Assembly: GCA_964503475.1 (NCBI GenBank)
Contig: CAZCZU010000006.1
Span: forward strand, 1 to 64,000
Direction: 5' to 3'
Origin: CAZCZU01 sp964503475
GTDB lineage: Bacteria; Pseudomonadota; Zetaproteobacteria; Mariprofundales; Mariprofundaceae
Length of the DNA: 64,000 nt
Shown here one piece after another: positions 28,988 through 37,718 of this stretch (the stretch's first letter is position 1; each line of letters opens with the position of its first letter). The position numbers were made by a program, and so were the translations under genes. The notes below the pieces were generated by a model. The model worked only from the letters and a program-made list of their open reading frames with translations, did not search any database and was not told the origin of the DNA.

Positions 28988-29797
28988 TCACCCCTCCTGC
29001 TGCCTGCGCACATCCAAATGATCGCGCAGCGCATCGCCGAGCAGATTGACCGCCATCACCAGCGCAAACAGCACCAGCCCCGGCCAGATCACCAGTTGCG
29101 GCGAGACCAGCATCAGACGCGAACCTTCACGGATCATGGTCCCGAGCGAGGCATCCGGCGGCTGCACACCCACTCCGAGGAAAGAGAGGCCCGCCTCACC
29201 GATCACGACGGCCGCCAGGCCGAAGCTCGCCTCGACCAGCAAGGGGGCCGCGATATTGGGCAGCAGGTGACGCACGGCGATATAGGGAAATCCGAGGCCA
29301 TTGGCACGCGCCGCCTCGACAAAGGGAACGCCCTTGAGCGACAGCACCTGCGCCCGGGTCAGGCGAGCAAAGCCGACCCAGCCGACCACGACCAGGGCCA
29401 GAATCAGGTTGTCGACCCCGGGCCCCAGCATCGCCGCCATGGCGATGGCCAGCAGGATACCGGGAAAGGAGAGCACGATATCGGCCAGGCGCATCAGCAG
29501 TGCATCGATACGCCCGCCCATCCAGCCGGAAATCAGGCCGATCGAGATGCCAACCATGCCGCCGAAGCAGATCACGCTCACACCCACCATCAGCGAAAGG
29601 CGCAACCCCTCCGACAAGCGTGCCAGCACGTCGCGCCCCAGTGCGTCGCAGCCCAGCGGATGCGCCAGCGTGGCGGAGGCCAGCACGGCATCGAGGTTCA
29701 CGGCATGGCCGTCCAGCCCATAGAGGGCGGATGCGATGAGCACCAGCAACGGCAGGGCCAGGCAGAGCATGACCAGTACAAGGCTGGTTCTAGACAT
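28988..29797 (-). CDS. DppC/OppC-type peptide ABC transporter permease
   Basis: An inner-membrane permease subunit of a dipeptide/oligopeptide-type ABC importer. From the ATG at 29797 it has 269 residues with about six membrane segments. HPLGCDALGRDVLARL near the N-terminus and the EAA loop (EAARANGLGFPYIAVRHLLPN) are standard for DppC. A frame extension upstream to 29857 overlaps dppB and is cysteine/tryptophan-rich, so I reject it. It overlaps the dppB-like gene by eight bases. No ATPase or substrate-binding protein is encoded in the window. Confidence 0.9.
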   Translation of the reverse strand: MSRTSLVLVMLCLALPLLVLIASALYGLDGHAVNLDAVLASATLAHPLGCDALGRDVLARLSEGLRLSLMVGVSVICFGGMVGISIGLISGWMGGRIDALLMRLADIVLSFPGILLAIAMAAMLGPGVDNLILALVVVGWVGFARLTRAQVLSLKGVPFVEAARANGLGFPYIAVRHLLPNIAAPLLVEASFGLAAVVIGEAGLSFLGVGVQPPDASLGTMIREGSRLMLVSPQLVIWPGLVLFALVMAVNLLGDALRDHLDVRRQQEG

Positions 29798-30713
29798 TGC
29801 GCTGCCTCGGATCGAGCCACAGCCCCAGCAGATCGGCCAGCAGGTTGGCCAGCACATAGAAGCTGGCGATGATCAGTACACAGCCCTGCACCAGGGGATA
29901 ATCGCGCCGCTGGATCGCCTCGATGGTGAGCAACCCCAGCCCCGGCCAGTCGAATACGGTCTCGGTGATCACCGCCCCGCCCAGCACAGCCCCCATCTGC
30001 AGGGCAAACATGGTGATGACCGGAATGGCGGCGATACGGGCGGCATGCCGCCACCAGATGGTGCGCTCGGCGACACCGAAGGCGCGCGCCGTACGCACCG
30101 CATCCATGCCCATCGCCTCCAGCCAGCTGGAGCGGGCCATGCGCGACAAAACGGCGGCCAGTGCCGTGCCCAGCGTGATGGCCGGCAACACGATACTGCC
30201 GGGCTGTTCCATGCCCGAGACCGGCAGCCAGCCAAGGAAAACGGCAAAAACAAGCATCAGCACCGGGCCGAGCCAGAAATTGGGAATCGAAACCCCGAGC
30301 AGCGAAAAGGCCATCGCCCCCGCATCCTGGGCATGGCCCGCATGGCGGGCGGCCCAATAGCCGAGTGGCAGGGCCAGGAGCAGGGCCAGAATCAGGCTGA
30401 CGATGGCAAGCCTGGCCGTGGCGGGCAGCCGCTCCATGATCAGCTCCAGTACACCGCGGTGGTCGACAAGGCTCGTGCCCCAGTCGCCACTCACCAGGCC
30501 AGCGAGATAGTGGATATACTGGGTCGGAAGCGGTTCATCAAGATGCAGGGCGCTGCGCAAGGCCTCACGATCGGCCGGCATCGCCGTCTCGCCCAACAGC
30601 GCATCGACCGGATCGCCCGGCACCATGTGCAGCAGGAAAAAAACCAGTGTGGCCACACCCAGCAGTGTCGGCACCGCCTGCACGATTCGGATCAGGATCA
30701 CTCGCCCCAGCAT
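29790..30713 (-). CDS. DppB/OppB-type peptide ABC transporter permease
   Basis: The partner permease of the DppC-like gene, 307 residues with six membrane segments. ILIRIVQAVPTLLGVATLVF and MVPGDPVDALLG form the typical DppB N-terminus, and RTARAFGVAERTIWWRHAAR is the EAA loop that contacts the ATPase. First gene of the minus-strand trio dppB-dppC-nagZ, divergent from ubiG with a 76-base gap. The NagZ neighbour hints at uptake of cell-wall peptides, but this is inference; nickel or generic peptide transport is equally open since no binding protein is present. Confidence 0.9.
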   Translation of the reverse strand: MLGRVILIRIVQAVPTLLGVATLVFFLLHMVPGDPVDALLGETAMPADREALRSALHLDEPLPTQYIHYLAGLVSGDWGTSLVDHRGVLELIMERLPATARLAIVSLILALLLALPLGYWAARHAGHAQDAGAMAFSLLGVSIPNFWLGPVLMLVFAVFLGWLPVSGMEQPGSIVLPAITLGTALAAVLSRMARSSWLEAMGMDAVRTARAFGVAERTIWWRHAARIAAIPVITMFALQMGAVLGGAVITETVFDWPGLGLLTIEAIQRRDYPLVQGCVLIIASFYVLANLLADLLGLWLDPRQRNV

Positions 30714-30789
30714 GCGAGCAGACTAGGCGCTGTGCGGGGGAATATCGAGCGCTTGCCATCGGGGCCTGCGCACCGCAGCTTTACCGGTC

Positions 30790-31494
30790 ATGGTTGCCCA
30801 GCATTTTGACCCCGAAGAGATTGCAAAATTCGAAGCCATTGCCGCCGAATGGTGGGATCCGCACGGCCGTTTCAAACCGTTGCACCGGATCAACCCGATC
30901 CGGCTCGATTACATCGGCCGGCAGATGAAGCTGGAAGGCGCTTCGGTGCTCGACGTCGGCTGTGGCGGCGGCCTGCTGGCCGAAGGTATGGCCGGACGCG
31001 GCGCCGTGGTTACCGGCATCGACCGTTCGCCGAAGGCGCTGGGTGTGGCTCGCCTGCATGCCGAACAGAGCGGCACGGCTGTCGACTATGTCGAGAACGA
31101 TGCCATCCACTGGGCCGGCGAGCATGCCGGGGCTTACGATGCCGTCACCTGCCTGGAGGTGCTGGAGCATGTGCCGGATGTCGAGGCAACCGTGGCCGCC
31201 TGTGCGGACCTGATCAAGCCGGGCGGTCACTTCTTCTTCGCCACCCTGAACCGCACCCCTGTATCTTACCTGAAGGCGATCATCGGCGCCGAATACATCA
31301 TGGGCTGGCTGCCGAAGGGCACGCATCAATATGCCAAGTTCATTCGCCCTTCCGAGCTGGTCTCGGCCATGAACCATGCCGGCCTTGAGACCCGCGAACT
31401 GACCGGCATGTCCTATCGCCTGCTGTCGGACGATTTCGTTCTATCCAAAGACCTGTCGGTCAACTACCTGGGCTACGCCGTCAAACCGGCCTGA
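30790..31494 (+). CDS. ubiG: Ubiquinone biosynthesis O-methyltransferase UbiG
   Basis: UbiG carries out both O-methylations in ubiquinone synthesis. The 234-residue protein has the family start (FDPEEIAKFEAIAAEWWDPHGRFKPLHRIN, here broken by normal substitutions), SAM motif LDVGCGGGLLAEGMA, VTCLEVLEHVPDVEA and FFATLNRTPVSYLKAI. GWLPKGTHQYAKFI is the membrane-lipid-binding insertion seen in UbiG. It implies a ubiquinone-based respiratory chain. It is followed 41 bases later by lptD in the same direction. Confidence 0.95.
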   Translation: MVAQHFDPEEIAKFEAIAAEWWDPHGRFKPLHRINPIRLDYIGRQMKLEGASVLDVGCGGGLLAEGMAGRGAVVTGIDRSPKALGVARLHAEQSGTAVDYVENDAIHWAGEHAGAYDAVTCLEVLEHVPDVEATVAACADLIKPGGHFFFATLNRTPVSYLKAIIGAEYIMGWLPKGTHQYAKFIRPSELVSAMNHAGLETRELTGMSYRLLSDDFVLSKDLSVNYLGYAVKPA

Positions 31495-31535
31495 TTCCGT
31501 AGACGCCGACCGCACGCAAGCTAGAGTCCGCCGCC

Positions 31536-33608
31536 ATGCGACGTATTACCGTTCCCGTTCTGGCCACTGCCCTTTGCACCGCCAGTACCGTCTGGGCTGC
31601 CGGCACCGATATCGCTGCCGATACGCTGACCCGTCGCAGCGATGGCGTGGTCGTGGCCGAAGGCAATGTCATCATCCATCGCAAAGGCGAAACCCTGAAA
31701 GCGGACGAGATTCGTTATGATGCCGCCAACAAGCAGCTTGAGGCCGAAGGGCATGTAAAGATCGAATCGAATTCGGCCGAAATCTCGGCCGAATCGGGCA
31801 CCCTGCATACCGAAGACAAAACCGGTGAGCTGCACAAGGCCACAGCGATCCTGAAAAACGGCGAACGCCTCTCCGCCGATCGTTTCCGACGCATCGACGA
31901 TAACCACTTTTCGGTCGAGGGGGTCACCTTCACCACCTGTCCGCCCGACGCCCAGACCTGGCTTCTGCGCGCCTCCCGTGCCGACGTCGACCAGGAGGAA
32001 GGGGTGATGAAGGCACGCAATGTCCGTTTCGAACTGGCCGGCCTGCCGGTCTTCTACAGCCCCTACATGAGCCAGCCCCTGCGCCGCAAGTCCGGCCTGC
32101 TGCTTCCCTTTGCCGGCACCAGCAAACAGCGCGGCACCGAACTGGCCCTGCCGCTCTATCTTGCCCCGGCCCCGAACTGGGATGCCACCATTACGCCCCA
32201 CTCGATGACGGCACGCGGCACCATGGCCGAAACCGAGATTCGCCATGCGTCAGACAAGGGCTATGAAGAGCTGCAGTGGGATAGCATCCACGACCGTCAG
32301 ACTGCCTACAATCGCCAGCGCCTGCGTGCGAAAGTTACGCATGCCCTTCCGGGTAACTGGCAACTCAACAGCAATATCGACCATGTCAGCGATCACCAGT
32401 ACCTGACCGATTTCTCGACCCGCCCGGAAGATGTGGCGGCACGCTTTTTGACCAGCACGGCCGGCCTGAACTGGCAGGGTGATCTGGGCACGGCCAGCCT
32501 CTTTGGTCAGACCCAGCAGGATCTGGCGCTCCCCAGCGATGCCACAACCCTGCAGATCCTGCCGCGCCTGCAGAGTGACCTGGTCATGCAGGGGCAGCAC
32601 CTCGACCTTCACTTCGAGCAGCAGAGCACCCGCTTTGCCCGCAATAGCGGCCTCGACGGCTGGCGCGTCGTGCTTCACCCTTGGCTCGAACTGCCCTGGC
32701 AGAGCGAAACAGGAGCGGCCACAACGACGCTGCGCCTCGGTGCCCGCCATACCCGCTACTGGCTGAACGGCATGACCGCCGGCAATCCCGCGATTGCCAA
32801 ACAGACCAATTATGAGGCCAGCCTGACCAGCCGTGTCGATTTCGAACGCATCAGCGCCAATCGTCACTGGCGGCACACCATCTCACCGGTGCTACGCTAC
32901 GATTATGCGACCGCCCCGGCCCAGGCTGCCCTGCCCAATTTCGACTCCGCCTTCGGCAACCTGACCATCCAGAACCTGATGAACGGCAACCGCTTCAGCG
33001 GCCAGGATCGATTCGAACGCATGCACCGCATCAGCGCCCTGCTGGAAACCGCTCTGCAAAACAAAGCGAAGGCGAATCAGCCGGTGCGCGAGGTACTGCA
33101 GATGCGTTTTGGCGCCGCTTACAATATCCGGCGCCAGACGGTCGACCCAAACCTGAAACAGGTGGCCACACGCCCCTTCTCCAACCTGGTCGGAGATATG
33201 ATGCTCTCACCGCTGGACGGCATCCGCCTCTCCGGCGGCGGCCAATACAACCCCGTCGACCATTACTGGGCCACGGCGCATGCCGACCTGATGCTCTCCC
33301 ACCCTTACGGGCACCGGCTCGATGTGCACTGGCAGCAGACCGACCGCCGCTATGCCACCGCCTCGAAGCTGATCAGCACCAACGCCCTGATCCAGCTTGC
33401 CCAACGCTGGCAGGCCACCGGCCGCTGGCAATACGATCCGCGGCTGAAACTGACCCAGCAGGCCAGCGCCGGCATCCACTACCAGCACCCCTGCTGGGAT
33501 TTAACCATCGAGGGCTATCGCATCCATCGTACCGGCACTGTGAACTCGAGCGACAGCGGCTACCGTTTCTTGCTCGGCTTCAAGGGGCTGGGTAGCGTCG
33601 GTTCATAA
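31536..33608 (+). CDS. lptD: LPS-assembly outer membrane protein LptD
   Basis: LptD with LptE inserts LPS into the outer leaflet. The 690-residue precursor has a signal peptide of about 21 residues ending VWA, an OstA/LptA-like periplasmic domain (about 24-130), and a large beta-barrel. C135 (TTCPPDAQTW) and C653 (HPCWDL) sit where the domain-linking cysteines occur in E. coli LptD. They are the only cysteines in the mature protein, so only one disulfide can form, against two in E. coli. Shorter than E. coli LptD (784). The next gene is surA, its known biogenesis partner. Confidence 0.94.
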   Translation: MRRITVPVLATALCTASTVWAAGTDIAADTLTRRSDGVVVAEGNVIIHRKGETLKADEIRYDAANKQLEAEGHVKIESNSAEISAESGTLHTEDKTGELHKATAILKNGERLSADRFRRIDDNHFSVEGVTFTTCPPDAQTWLLRASRADVDQEEGVMKARNVRFELAGLPVFYSPYMSQPLRRKSGLLLPFAGTSKQRGTELALPLYLAPAPNWDATITPHSMTARGTMAETEIRHASDKGYEELQWDSIHDRQTAYNRQRLRAKVTHALPGNWQLNSNIDHVSDHQYLTDFSTRPEDVAARFLTSTAGLNWQGDLGTASLFGQTQQDLALPSDATTLQILPRLQSDLVMQGQHLDLHFEQQSTRFARNSGLDGWRVVLHPWLELPWQSETGAATTTLRLGARHTRYWLNGMTAGNPAIAKQTNYEASLTSRVDFERISANRHWRHTISPVLRYDYATAPAQAALPNFDSAFGNLTIQNLMNGNRFSGQDRFERMHRISALLETALQNKAKANQPVREVLQMRFGAAYNIRRQTVDPNLKQVATRPFSNLVGDMMLSPLDGIRLSGGGQYNPVDHYWATAHADLMLSHPYGHRLDVHWQQTDRRYATASKLISTNALIQLAQRWQATGRWQYDPRLKLTQQASAGIHYQHPCWDLTIEGYRIHRTGTVNSSDSGYRFLLGFKGLGSVGS

Positions 33609-33682
33609 TGCCGCTTTGCCGCTGTTCCCGGCGCACGCCGGCATCCCATCCCCTTTGCGCCAATCCCGTTTCCGGAGGCTTC

Positions 33683-34996
33683 ATGCACATCCTGCTCACA
33701 CCGCTCATGCTTATCCTGCTGCTGCCTGCCATGGCTCATGCCACGGAGCAGCTCGATTCGGTCGCGGCCGTCGTCAACGGCCAGGCCATCACCTGCTACC
33801 AGGTGGAACAGGACAAGGATCAGCTGGTACAGCAGATTCGCCAGGCAGGCGTCAGCACGCTGCCGGAAAACAAGACCCTGCTGAAACGTGCCCTCGACAG
33901 CCGTATCACCCATACGCTTGAGGAGCAGGAGGCGCACAAGCTCGGTATCCATATCAGCGATGACGATATCGACCAGGCCATCAGCAACATCGAAACCCAG
34001 AACAATATCCCGGCCGGTCGCCTTAAGGATGTCCTGAAAGCACGCGGCCTCGACTACGATACCTATCGTGAAAACCTCAGGGAGCGCCTGCTGACCGGCA
34101 AAGTGGTCAACCTGGCCGTACGCAGCAAACTGAAGGTGAGCGAGGAGTCGATGCGCGAGTACTACCGCAAATACCTCAAGGATCCGAAGCCGATCCGCGA
34201 GGTGCGCCTCTCCCAGATCTTCGTGGCCCTGCCTCAGGCTCCGACCCCGGCCCAGGTGAGCAAGGCCCAGCAGAAAGCCGAACGCATTTATGCCCGCCTG
34301 CAGAACGGAGCCGACTTCAATCACCTGGTCACCATCCTCTCGGACGGCCCCAACGCCAGTCAGGGTGGCGGTATCGGCTGGTTCGCCCCCGGCGGCATCT
34401 CCCAGGTCTTCGCATCGGTGTTCGGGCTGAAAAAAGGCCAATACACCCGGCCGATCCGTTCACCGGCCGGCTTCCATATCATGAAGGTGACGGACGAACG
34501 CCTGCAGAAGCCGGATGTCGGCAAAAGCTACGATGAGGTGAAGGCAAGCCATATCCTGATCCAGATTCCGGAAAGTGCGGATGAGCACACCCGCGCCAAG
34601 ATCATGCTGCGCGCCAAGAACATCGCCCGCGACATGCAGGATGCCAGCAATGAGGAGTTCGCCAACCGTGCCAAGGAGATTTCGCAGGGACCAAGCGCTT
34701 CCCGCGGCGGCGATCTTGGCTGGTTCAAGCATGGCCAGATGCTGCCCGCCTTCGAAAAGGCAGCCTTTGCCCTCGAGCCTGGCCAGACCAGCGGCGTGGT
34801 GCAGTCGCAGTACGGCCTGCATATCATTCGTGTCACCGGCAAACGCCATATCGATCCGAATGCCTTCGAGGCACACCGCGATCAGATCGAACAGATCCTG
34901 ATCAACTCCGAGATGCAGCAGCAGGTACCACGCTGGCTCAACGGCCTGCGCAGCAAGGCCACAATCACCGAATTCGGCTGCACCTCCGACCAGTGA
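33683..34996 (+). CDS. surA: Periplasmic chaperone/peptidyl-prolyl isomerase SurA
   Basis: SurA escorts outer-membrane proteins, LptD among them. From the ATG at 33683 the product has 437 residues with a clear signal peptide (MHILLTPLMLILLLPAMAHA), an N-terminal chaperone domain starting QLDSVAAVVNGQAI, and two parvulin domains. The first includes SQGGGIGWFAPG and the second SASRGGDLGWFKHGQM with QYGLHIIRVTGKR. I prefer this start over an in-frame ATG at 33608 because CGGAGG lies just upstream of 33683 and the earlier part has no signal-peptide character. It overlaps pdxA by GTGA. Confidence 0.95.
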   Translation: MHILLTPLMLILLLPAMAHATEQLDSVAAVVNGQAITCYQVEQDKDQLVQQIRQAGVSTLPENKTLLKRALDSRITHTLEEQEAHKLGIHISDDDIDQAISNIETQNNIPAGRLKDVLKARGLDYDTYRENLRERLLTGKVVNLAVRSKLKVSEESMREYYRKYLKDPKPIREVRLSQIFVALPQAPTPAQVSKAQQKAERIYARLQNGADFNHLVTILSDGPNASQGGGIGWFAPGGISQVFASVFGLKKGQYTRPIRSPAGFHIMKVTDERLQKPDVGKSYDEVKASHILIQIPESADEHTRAKIMLRAKNIARDMQDASNEEFANRAKEISQGPSASRGGDLGWFKHGQMLPAFEKAAFALEPGQTSGVVQSQYGLHIIRVTGKRHIDPNAFEAHRDQIEQILINSEMQQQVPRWLNGLRSKATITEFGCTSDQ

Positions 34997-35979
34997 CCCG
35001 TCCCCTGCTGATTACGGTCGGCGAGCCGGCCGGCATCGGCCCCGACTGCGTCCTGCTCACCTGGCGTGCCGCATCCGATCTGTTTCGCGATGCCCGCATC
35101 GTCTGCCCGCCGCTATGGCTTGAGCAGCGCGCGGCCGAGCTCGGTATCGAGGTCGTCATTCACGATTCCGCACTGCAATCGGATACCCATGCCCCCGGCC
35201 TGCACTGCTGGAACCCGCTGAACGAAGCGGCTGCCCCAGCCACGGCCGGCACCCCCTCCGCCTCGACCGCGGCCCAGGTGGTCGCCTGCATCGAGGCGGC
35301 TGCGCGCGCCTGCCTGGCCGGTGAAGCTGCCGCCATGGTCACCGGCCCGATCGAGAAAGCGATCCTGCGCAACTGCGGCTTTGCCTGGCCGGGACACACC
35401 GAGTTTCTCGCCCATCTGGCCTCCGACAGCGATTTTGTCATGATGCTCGCCTCCGACCAGCTGCGCGTGGCCCTGCTGACCACGCACCTGGCCATCGCCG
35501 ATGTGCCGGCGGCGCTATCGACGGAGGCGACACTTGCCTGCCTGCGCATCACCCACCGCGACCTGCGTGAGCGCTTCGGTATCGCATCGCCGAAGCTCGG
35601 GCTCTGCGGTCTCAACCCGCATGCCGGCGAACAGGGCCACTTCGGCCGCGAGGAGATCGACATTCTCGCTCCGGCCGCAGCACAGTCCATGGCCGAAGGG
35701 ATCGATATCGAGGGGCCGTTGCCGGCCGACACCCTCTTCGCCACCGGTATGCGCCAGCGCTTCGATGCCATCGTCTGCTGTTACCACGACCAGGGACTGA
35801 TTCCATTGAAAACCCTCAGCTTCGGCGATGCGGTCAACGTCACCCTGGGCCTGCCCTTCATCCGCACCAGCGTCGACCACGGCACGGCCCTGACCCGTGC
35901 AGGCACCGGCGATGTGTCCTACAGTAGTTTTATGAATGCCATCGACCTGGCCGCCGCCATGCGCAGGAGGGCCGTATGA
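34993..35979 (+). CDS. pdxA: 4-hydroxythreonine-4-phosphate dehydrogenase
   Basis: PdxA oxidises 4-phosphohydroxy-L-threonine in the DXP-dependent pyridoxal phosphate pathway. The 328-residue protein begins at a GTG within the surA stop overlap. ITVGEPAGIGPD is the N-terminal signature, VTGPIEKAIL follows, WPGHTEFLA holds a zinc-ligand histidine, and CCYHDQGLIPLKTL and GLPFIRTSVDHGTA are the active-site segments. The lptD-surA-pdxA order matches E. coli, where rsmA follows; here algH follows instead. Confidence 0.95.
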   Translation: MTRPLLITVGEPAGIGPDCVLLTWRAASDLFRDARIVCPPLWLEQRAAELGIEVVIHDSALQSDTHAPGLHCWNPLNEAAAPATAGTPSASTAAQVVACIEAAARACLAGEAAAMVTGPIEKAILRNCGFAWPGHTEFLAHLASDSDFVMMLASDQLRVALLTTHLAIADVPAALSTEATLACLRITHRDLRERFGIASPKLGLCGLNPHAGEQGHFGREEIDILAPAAAQSMAEGIDIEGPLPADTLFATGMRQRFDAIVCCYHDQGLIPLKTLSFGDAVNVTLGLPFIRTSVDHGTALTRAGTGDVSYSSFMNAIDLAAAMRRRAV

Positions 35980-36551
35980 TCGTCAACAGCCTTGCCGGCC
36001 AGATTCTGCTGGCCACCCCCTCCCTGCAGGATCGCAACTTCAAGGATTCCGTCGTACTGCTCTGCCATCACGATGCCGAGGGCAGCATGGGCCTGATCAT
36101 CAACCGTCCGCAGGAGATCATGGTGCGCGATGTGCTCGAGGATCTCGATCTGAAGGTGAACGACAGCTTGCTTGCGATGCTGCCGGAGCACCGCCTGCAC
36201 TGTTACGAAGGCGGGCCGATCGATCCGTTCCGCGGCTTTGTGCTGCACGACAGCTGGCATATGTTTGAGTCGACCATGCAGGTCACCCCGGAGCTGCACC
36301 TGACCACCTCGCGCGACGTGCTGGAACAGATTGCGGCAGGTACAGGCCCCGAACACTTCCTGCTCATCCTCGGCTATGCCGGCTGGGACGGCGGCCAGCT
36401 GGAGCAGGAGCTGACCGACAACGACTGGCTGATTGCCGGCGTGAATCCGCATCTCGTCTTCGAAACCCCGCCCGAACACCGCTGGGCGCTGGGCGCACGC
36501 AGCATGGGGATCGACAAGGCCCAGCTCACCACCCAGATTGGGCATGCGTGA
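35976..36551 (+). CDS. algH: YqgE/AlgH family protein (UPF0301)
   Basis: A 191-residue cytoplasmic protein of the AlgH family, whose biochemical role is unsettled. SLAGQILLATPSLQDRNF, VVLLCHHDAEGSMGLIINRP, YEGGPIDPFRGFVLH and FLLILGYAGWDGGQLEQEL are the family signatures. It is coupled to pdxA by an ATGA overlap, and three hairpins follow it, so it is likely the last gene of the ubiG-to-algH run. Confidence 0.93.
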   Translation: MIVNSLAGQILLATPSLQDRNFKDSVVLLCHHDAEGSMGLIINRPQEIMVRDVLEDLDLKVNDSLLAMLPEHRLHCYEGGPIDPFRGFVLHDSWHMFESTMQVTPELHLTTSRDVLEQIAAGTGPEHFLLILGYAGWDGGQLEQELTDNDWLIAGVNPHLVFETPPEHRWALGARSMGIDKAQLTTQIGHA

Positions 36552-36559
36552 CGGGTACA

Positions 36560-36656
36560 ACTGATCGAAAGGCATCCTGCCTTTGATCAGTAACGCTTGG
36601 GCAAAAGTGTCATTTTACCCAAGCTCACAAAATCGGGTGGATGACCGCCCGATTTT
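36560..36656. terminator. Three tandem hairpins after algH
   Basis: Hairpin 1 (36560-36591): ACTGATC/GATCAGT plus inner AAGGCA/TGCCTT. Hairpin 2 (36595-36624): GCTTGGG/CCCAAGC plus inner AAAA/TTTT around GTGTCA. Hairpin 3 (36629-36656): AAAATCGGG/CCCGATTTT continued by a T-G and two G-C pairs around ATGA, ending in four T. The third looks most like an intrinsic terminator and its A/T symmetry would work on either strand. The stack fills most of the 178-base gap before the WrbA-like gene. Confidence 0.75.
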
Positions 36657-36729
36657 GGCGGACCATGCATGGCCCGCACCTGGAGCAGAGCCCCGGTCAC
36701 CCTGAAATTTTCACGGCAAGGATGCACGC

Positions 36730-37275
36730 ATGCAGATTCTGATCGCCTACCACTCCGATTACGGTGCCACAGAAAAGATGGCCCAGGCCATCGCGGCCGG
36801 CGCCAGGGTGGCCGACCCCGCCGTCGAAATCGTCTGCAAGCAGGCTCTGGAGACAACGCTGGAGGATCTCACATCGGCCGATGTCATCTTCTTCGGCACC
36901 CCGGTGCACATGGGGGCCATGGCCTGGCAGATGAAGAAACTGATCGATACCGGCGCCAAGCTGTGGATGGAAGGAGCCCTGGAGGGCAAGGTCGGCGGTG
37001 TCTTTGCCAGCGGCGGCGGCTTCGGCGGTGCCGGCGGCGGCGCCGAACAGGTACTGATCTCGCTCTATGCCAACTTCCTCGAGCATGGCATGCATGTCGT
37101 CGGCTTCCCTAAGAGTCTGCCCGGTTACTCGGGCGGCGGCCTGCACTGGGGCCCCTACGGGCGCACCGGCAACGACGAGGGCATGCCGGCCGGTATCGAT
37201 GATGCGGCCCTGGCGGCCGCACGCAGCTACGGCACCCATGTCATCGAAGTGGCCGAGCGTCTGCTGGAGTCATGA
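36730..37275 (+). CDS. WrbA-like flavodoxin family NAD(P)H:quinone oxidoreductase
   Basis: A 181-residue flavodoxin-fold protein. ILIAYHSDYGATEKMAQAI is the phosphate-binding FMN loop, GTPVHMGAMAWQMKKLID is the second FMN loop, and a glycine-rich FASGGGFGGAGGG segment and GYSGGGLHWGPYG match WrbA-type proteins. These enzymes reduce quinones by two electrons to avoid radical formation. It is shorter than E. coli WrbA (198), mainly by a reduced insert. ATGA overlap with the VOC gene suggests a two-gene unit. Confidence 0.85.
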   Translation: MQILIAYHSDYGATEKMAQAIAAGARVADPAVEIVCKQALETTLEDLTSADVIFFGTPVHMGAMAWQMKKLIDTGAKLWMEGALEGKVGGVFASGGGFGGAGGGAEQVLISLYANFLEHGMHVVGFPKSLPGYSGGGLHWGPYGRTGNDEGMPAGIDDAALAAARSYGTHVIEVAERLLES

Positions 37276-37691
37276 AGACAAACTTTTCGTTTCACCATGT
37301 GGCACTGAGTGTCAGTGACCTCGGGCTTGCGCAGGCGTTCTATCGTCGCTTCGGTTTCCATACGCTGCTGGAGTGGCAATCGGAGGATGGCGATCTGGCC
37401 ATTGCCCAGATGAAACTGGGAGAGATGATCCTGGAACTCTTCTGCTTTGCCGCTAACCACGGTCGCATGCCGGCCACCGAACCGCTATGGGACAACCTCC
37501 AGCAGACCGGGCCGCGCCACTTCGCCCTGCAGGTCGATGATCTGGAAGCAGCCCTGGATGAACTGATCGTCGAAGGGCTTGCCCCCACCGATGCCACGAT
37601 CACAGAGGGCAAGACCGGCATCCGTTATCTCTTTATCCGCGATCCGGACGGCAACTTCATCGAGATCGCCGAGGATCGGCGCTTCACCTGA
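37272..37691 (+). CDS. VOC (glyoxalase/dioxygenase superfamily) protein
   Basis: A 139-residue vicinal-oxygen-chelate protein with two beta-alpha-beta-beta-beta modules. Likely metal ligands are the His in FHHVALSV near residue 8, Glu in MILELF, His in RHFALQVDD, and Glu in NFIEIAED, so a metal site looks complete. DPDGNFIEI is the usual family ending. Substrate is unknown: glyoxalase I-like, dioxygenase or resistance-type functions cannot be told apart. Coupling to the WrbA-like gene suggests electrophile or quinone stress. Confidence 0.85.
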   Translation: MKTNFSFHHVALSVSDLGLAQAFYRRFGFHTLLEWQSEDGDLAIAQMKLGEMILELFCFAANHGRMPATEPLWDNLQQTGPRHFALQVDDLEAALDELIVEGLAPTDATITEGKTGIRYLFIRDPDGNFIEIAEDRRFT

Positions 37692-37718
37692 CCCGTCTCA
37701 CATCTCACATGCTACGTC

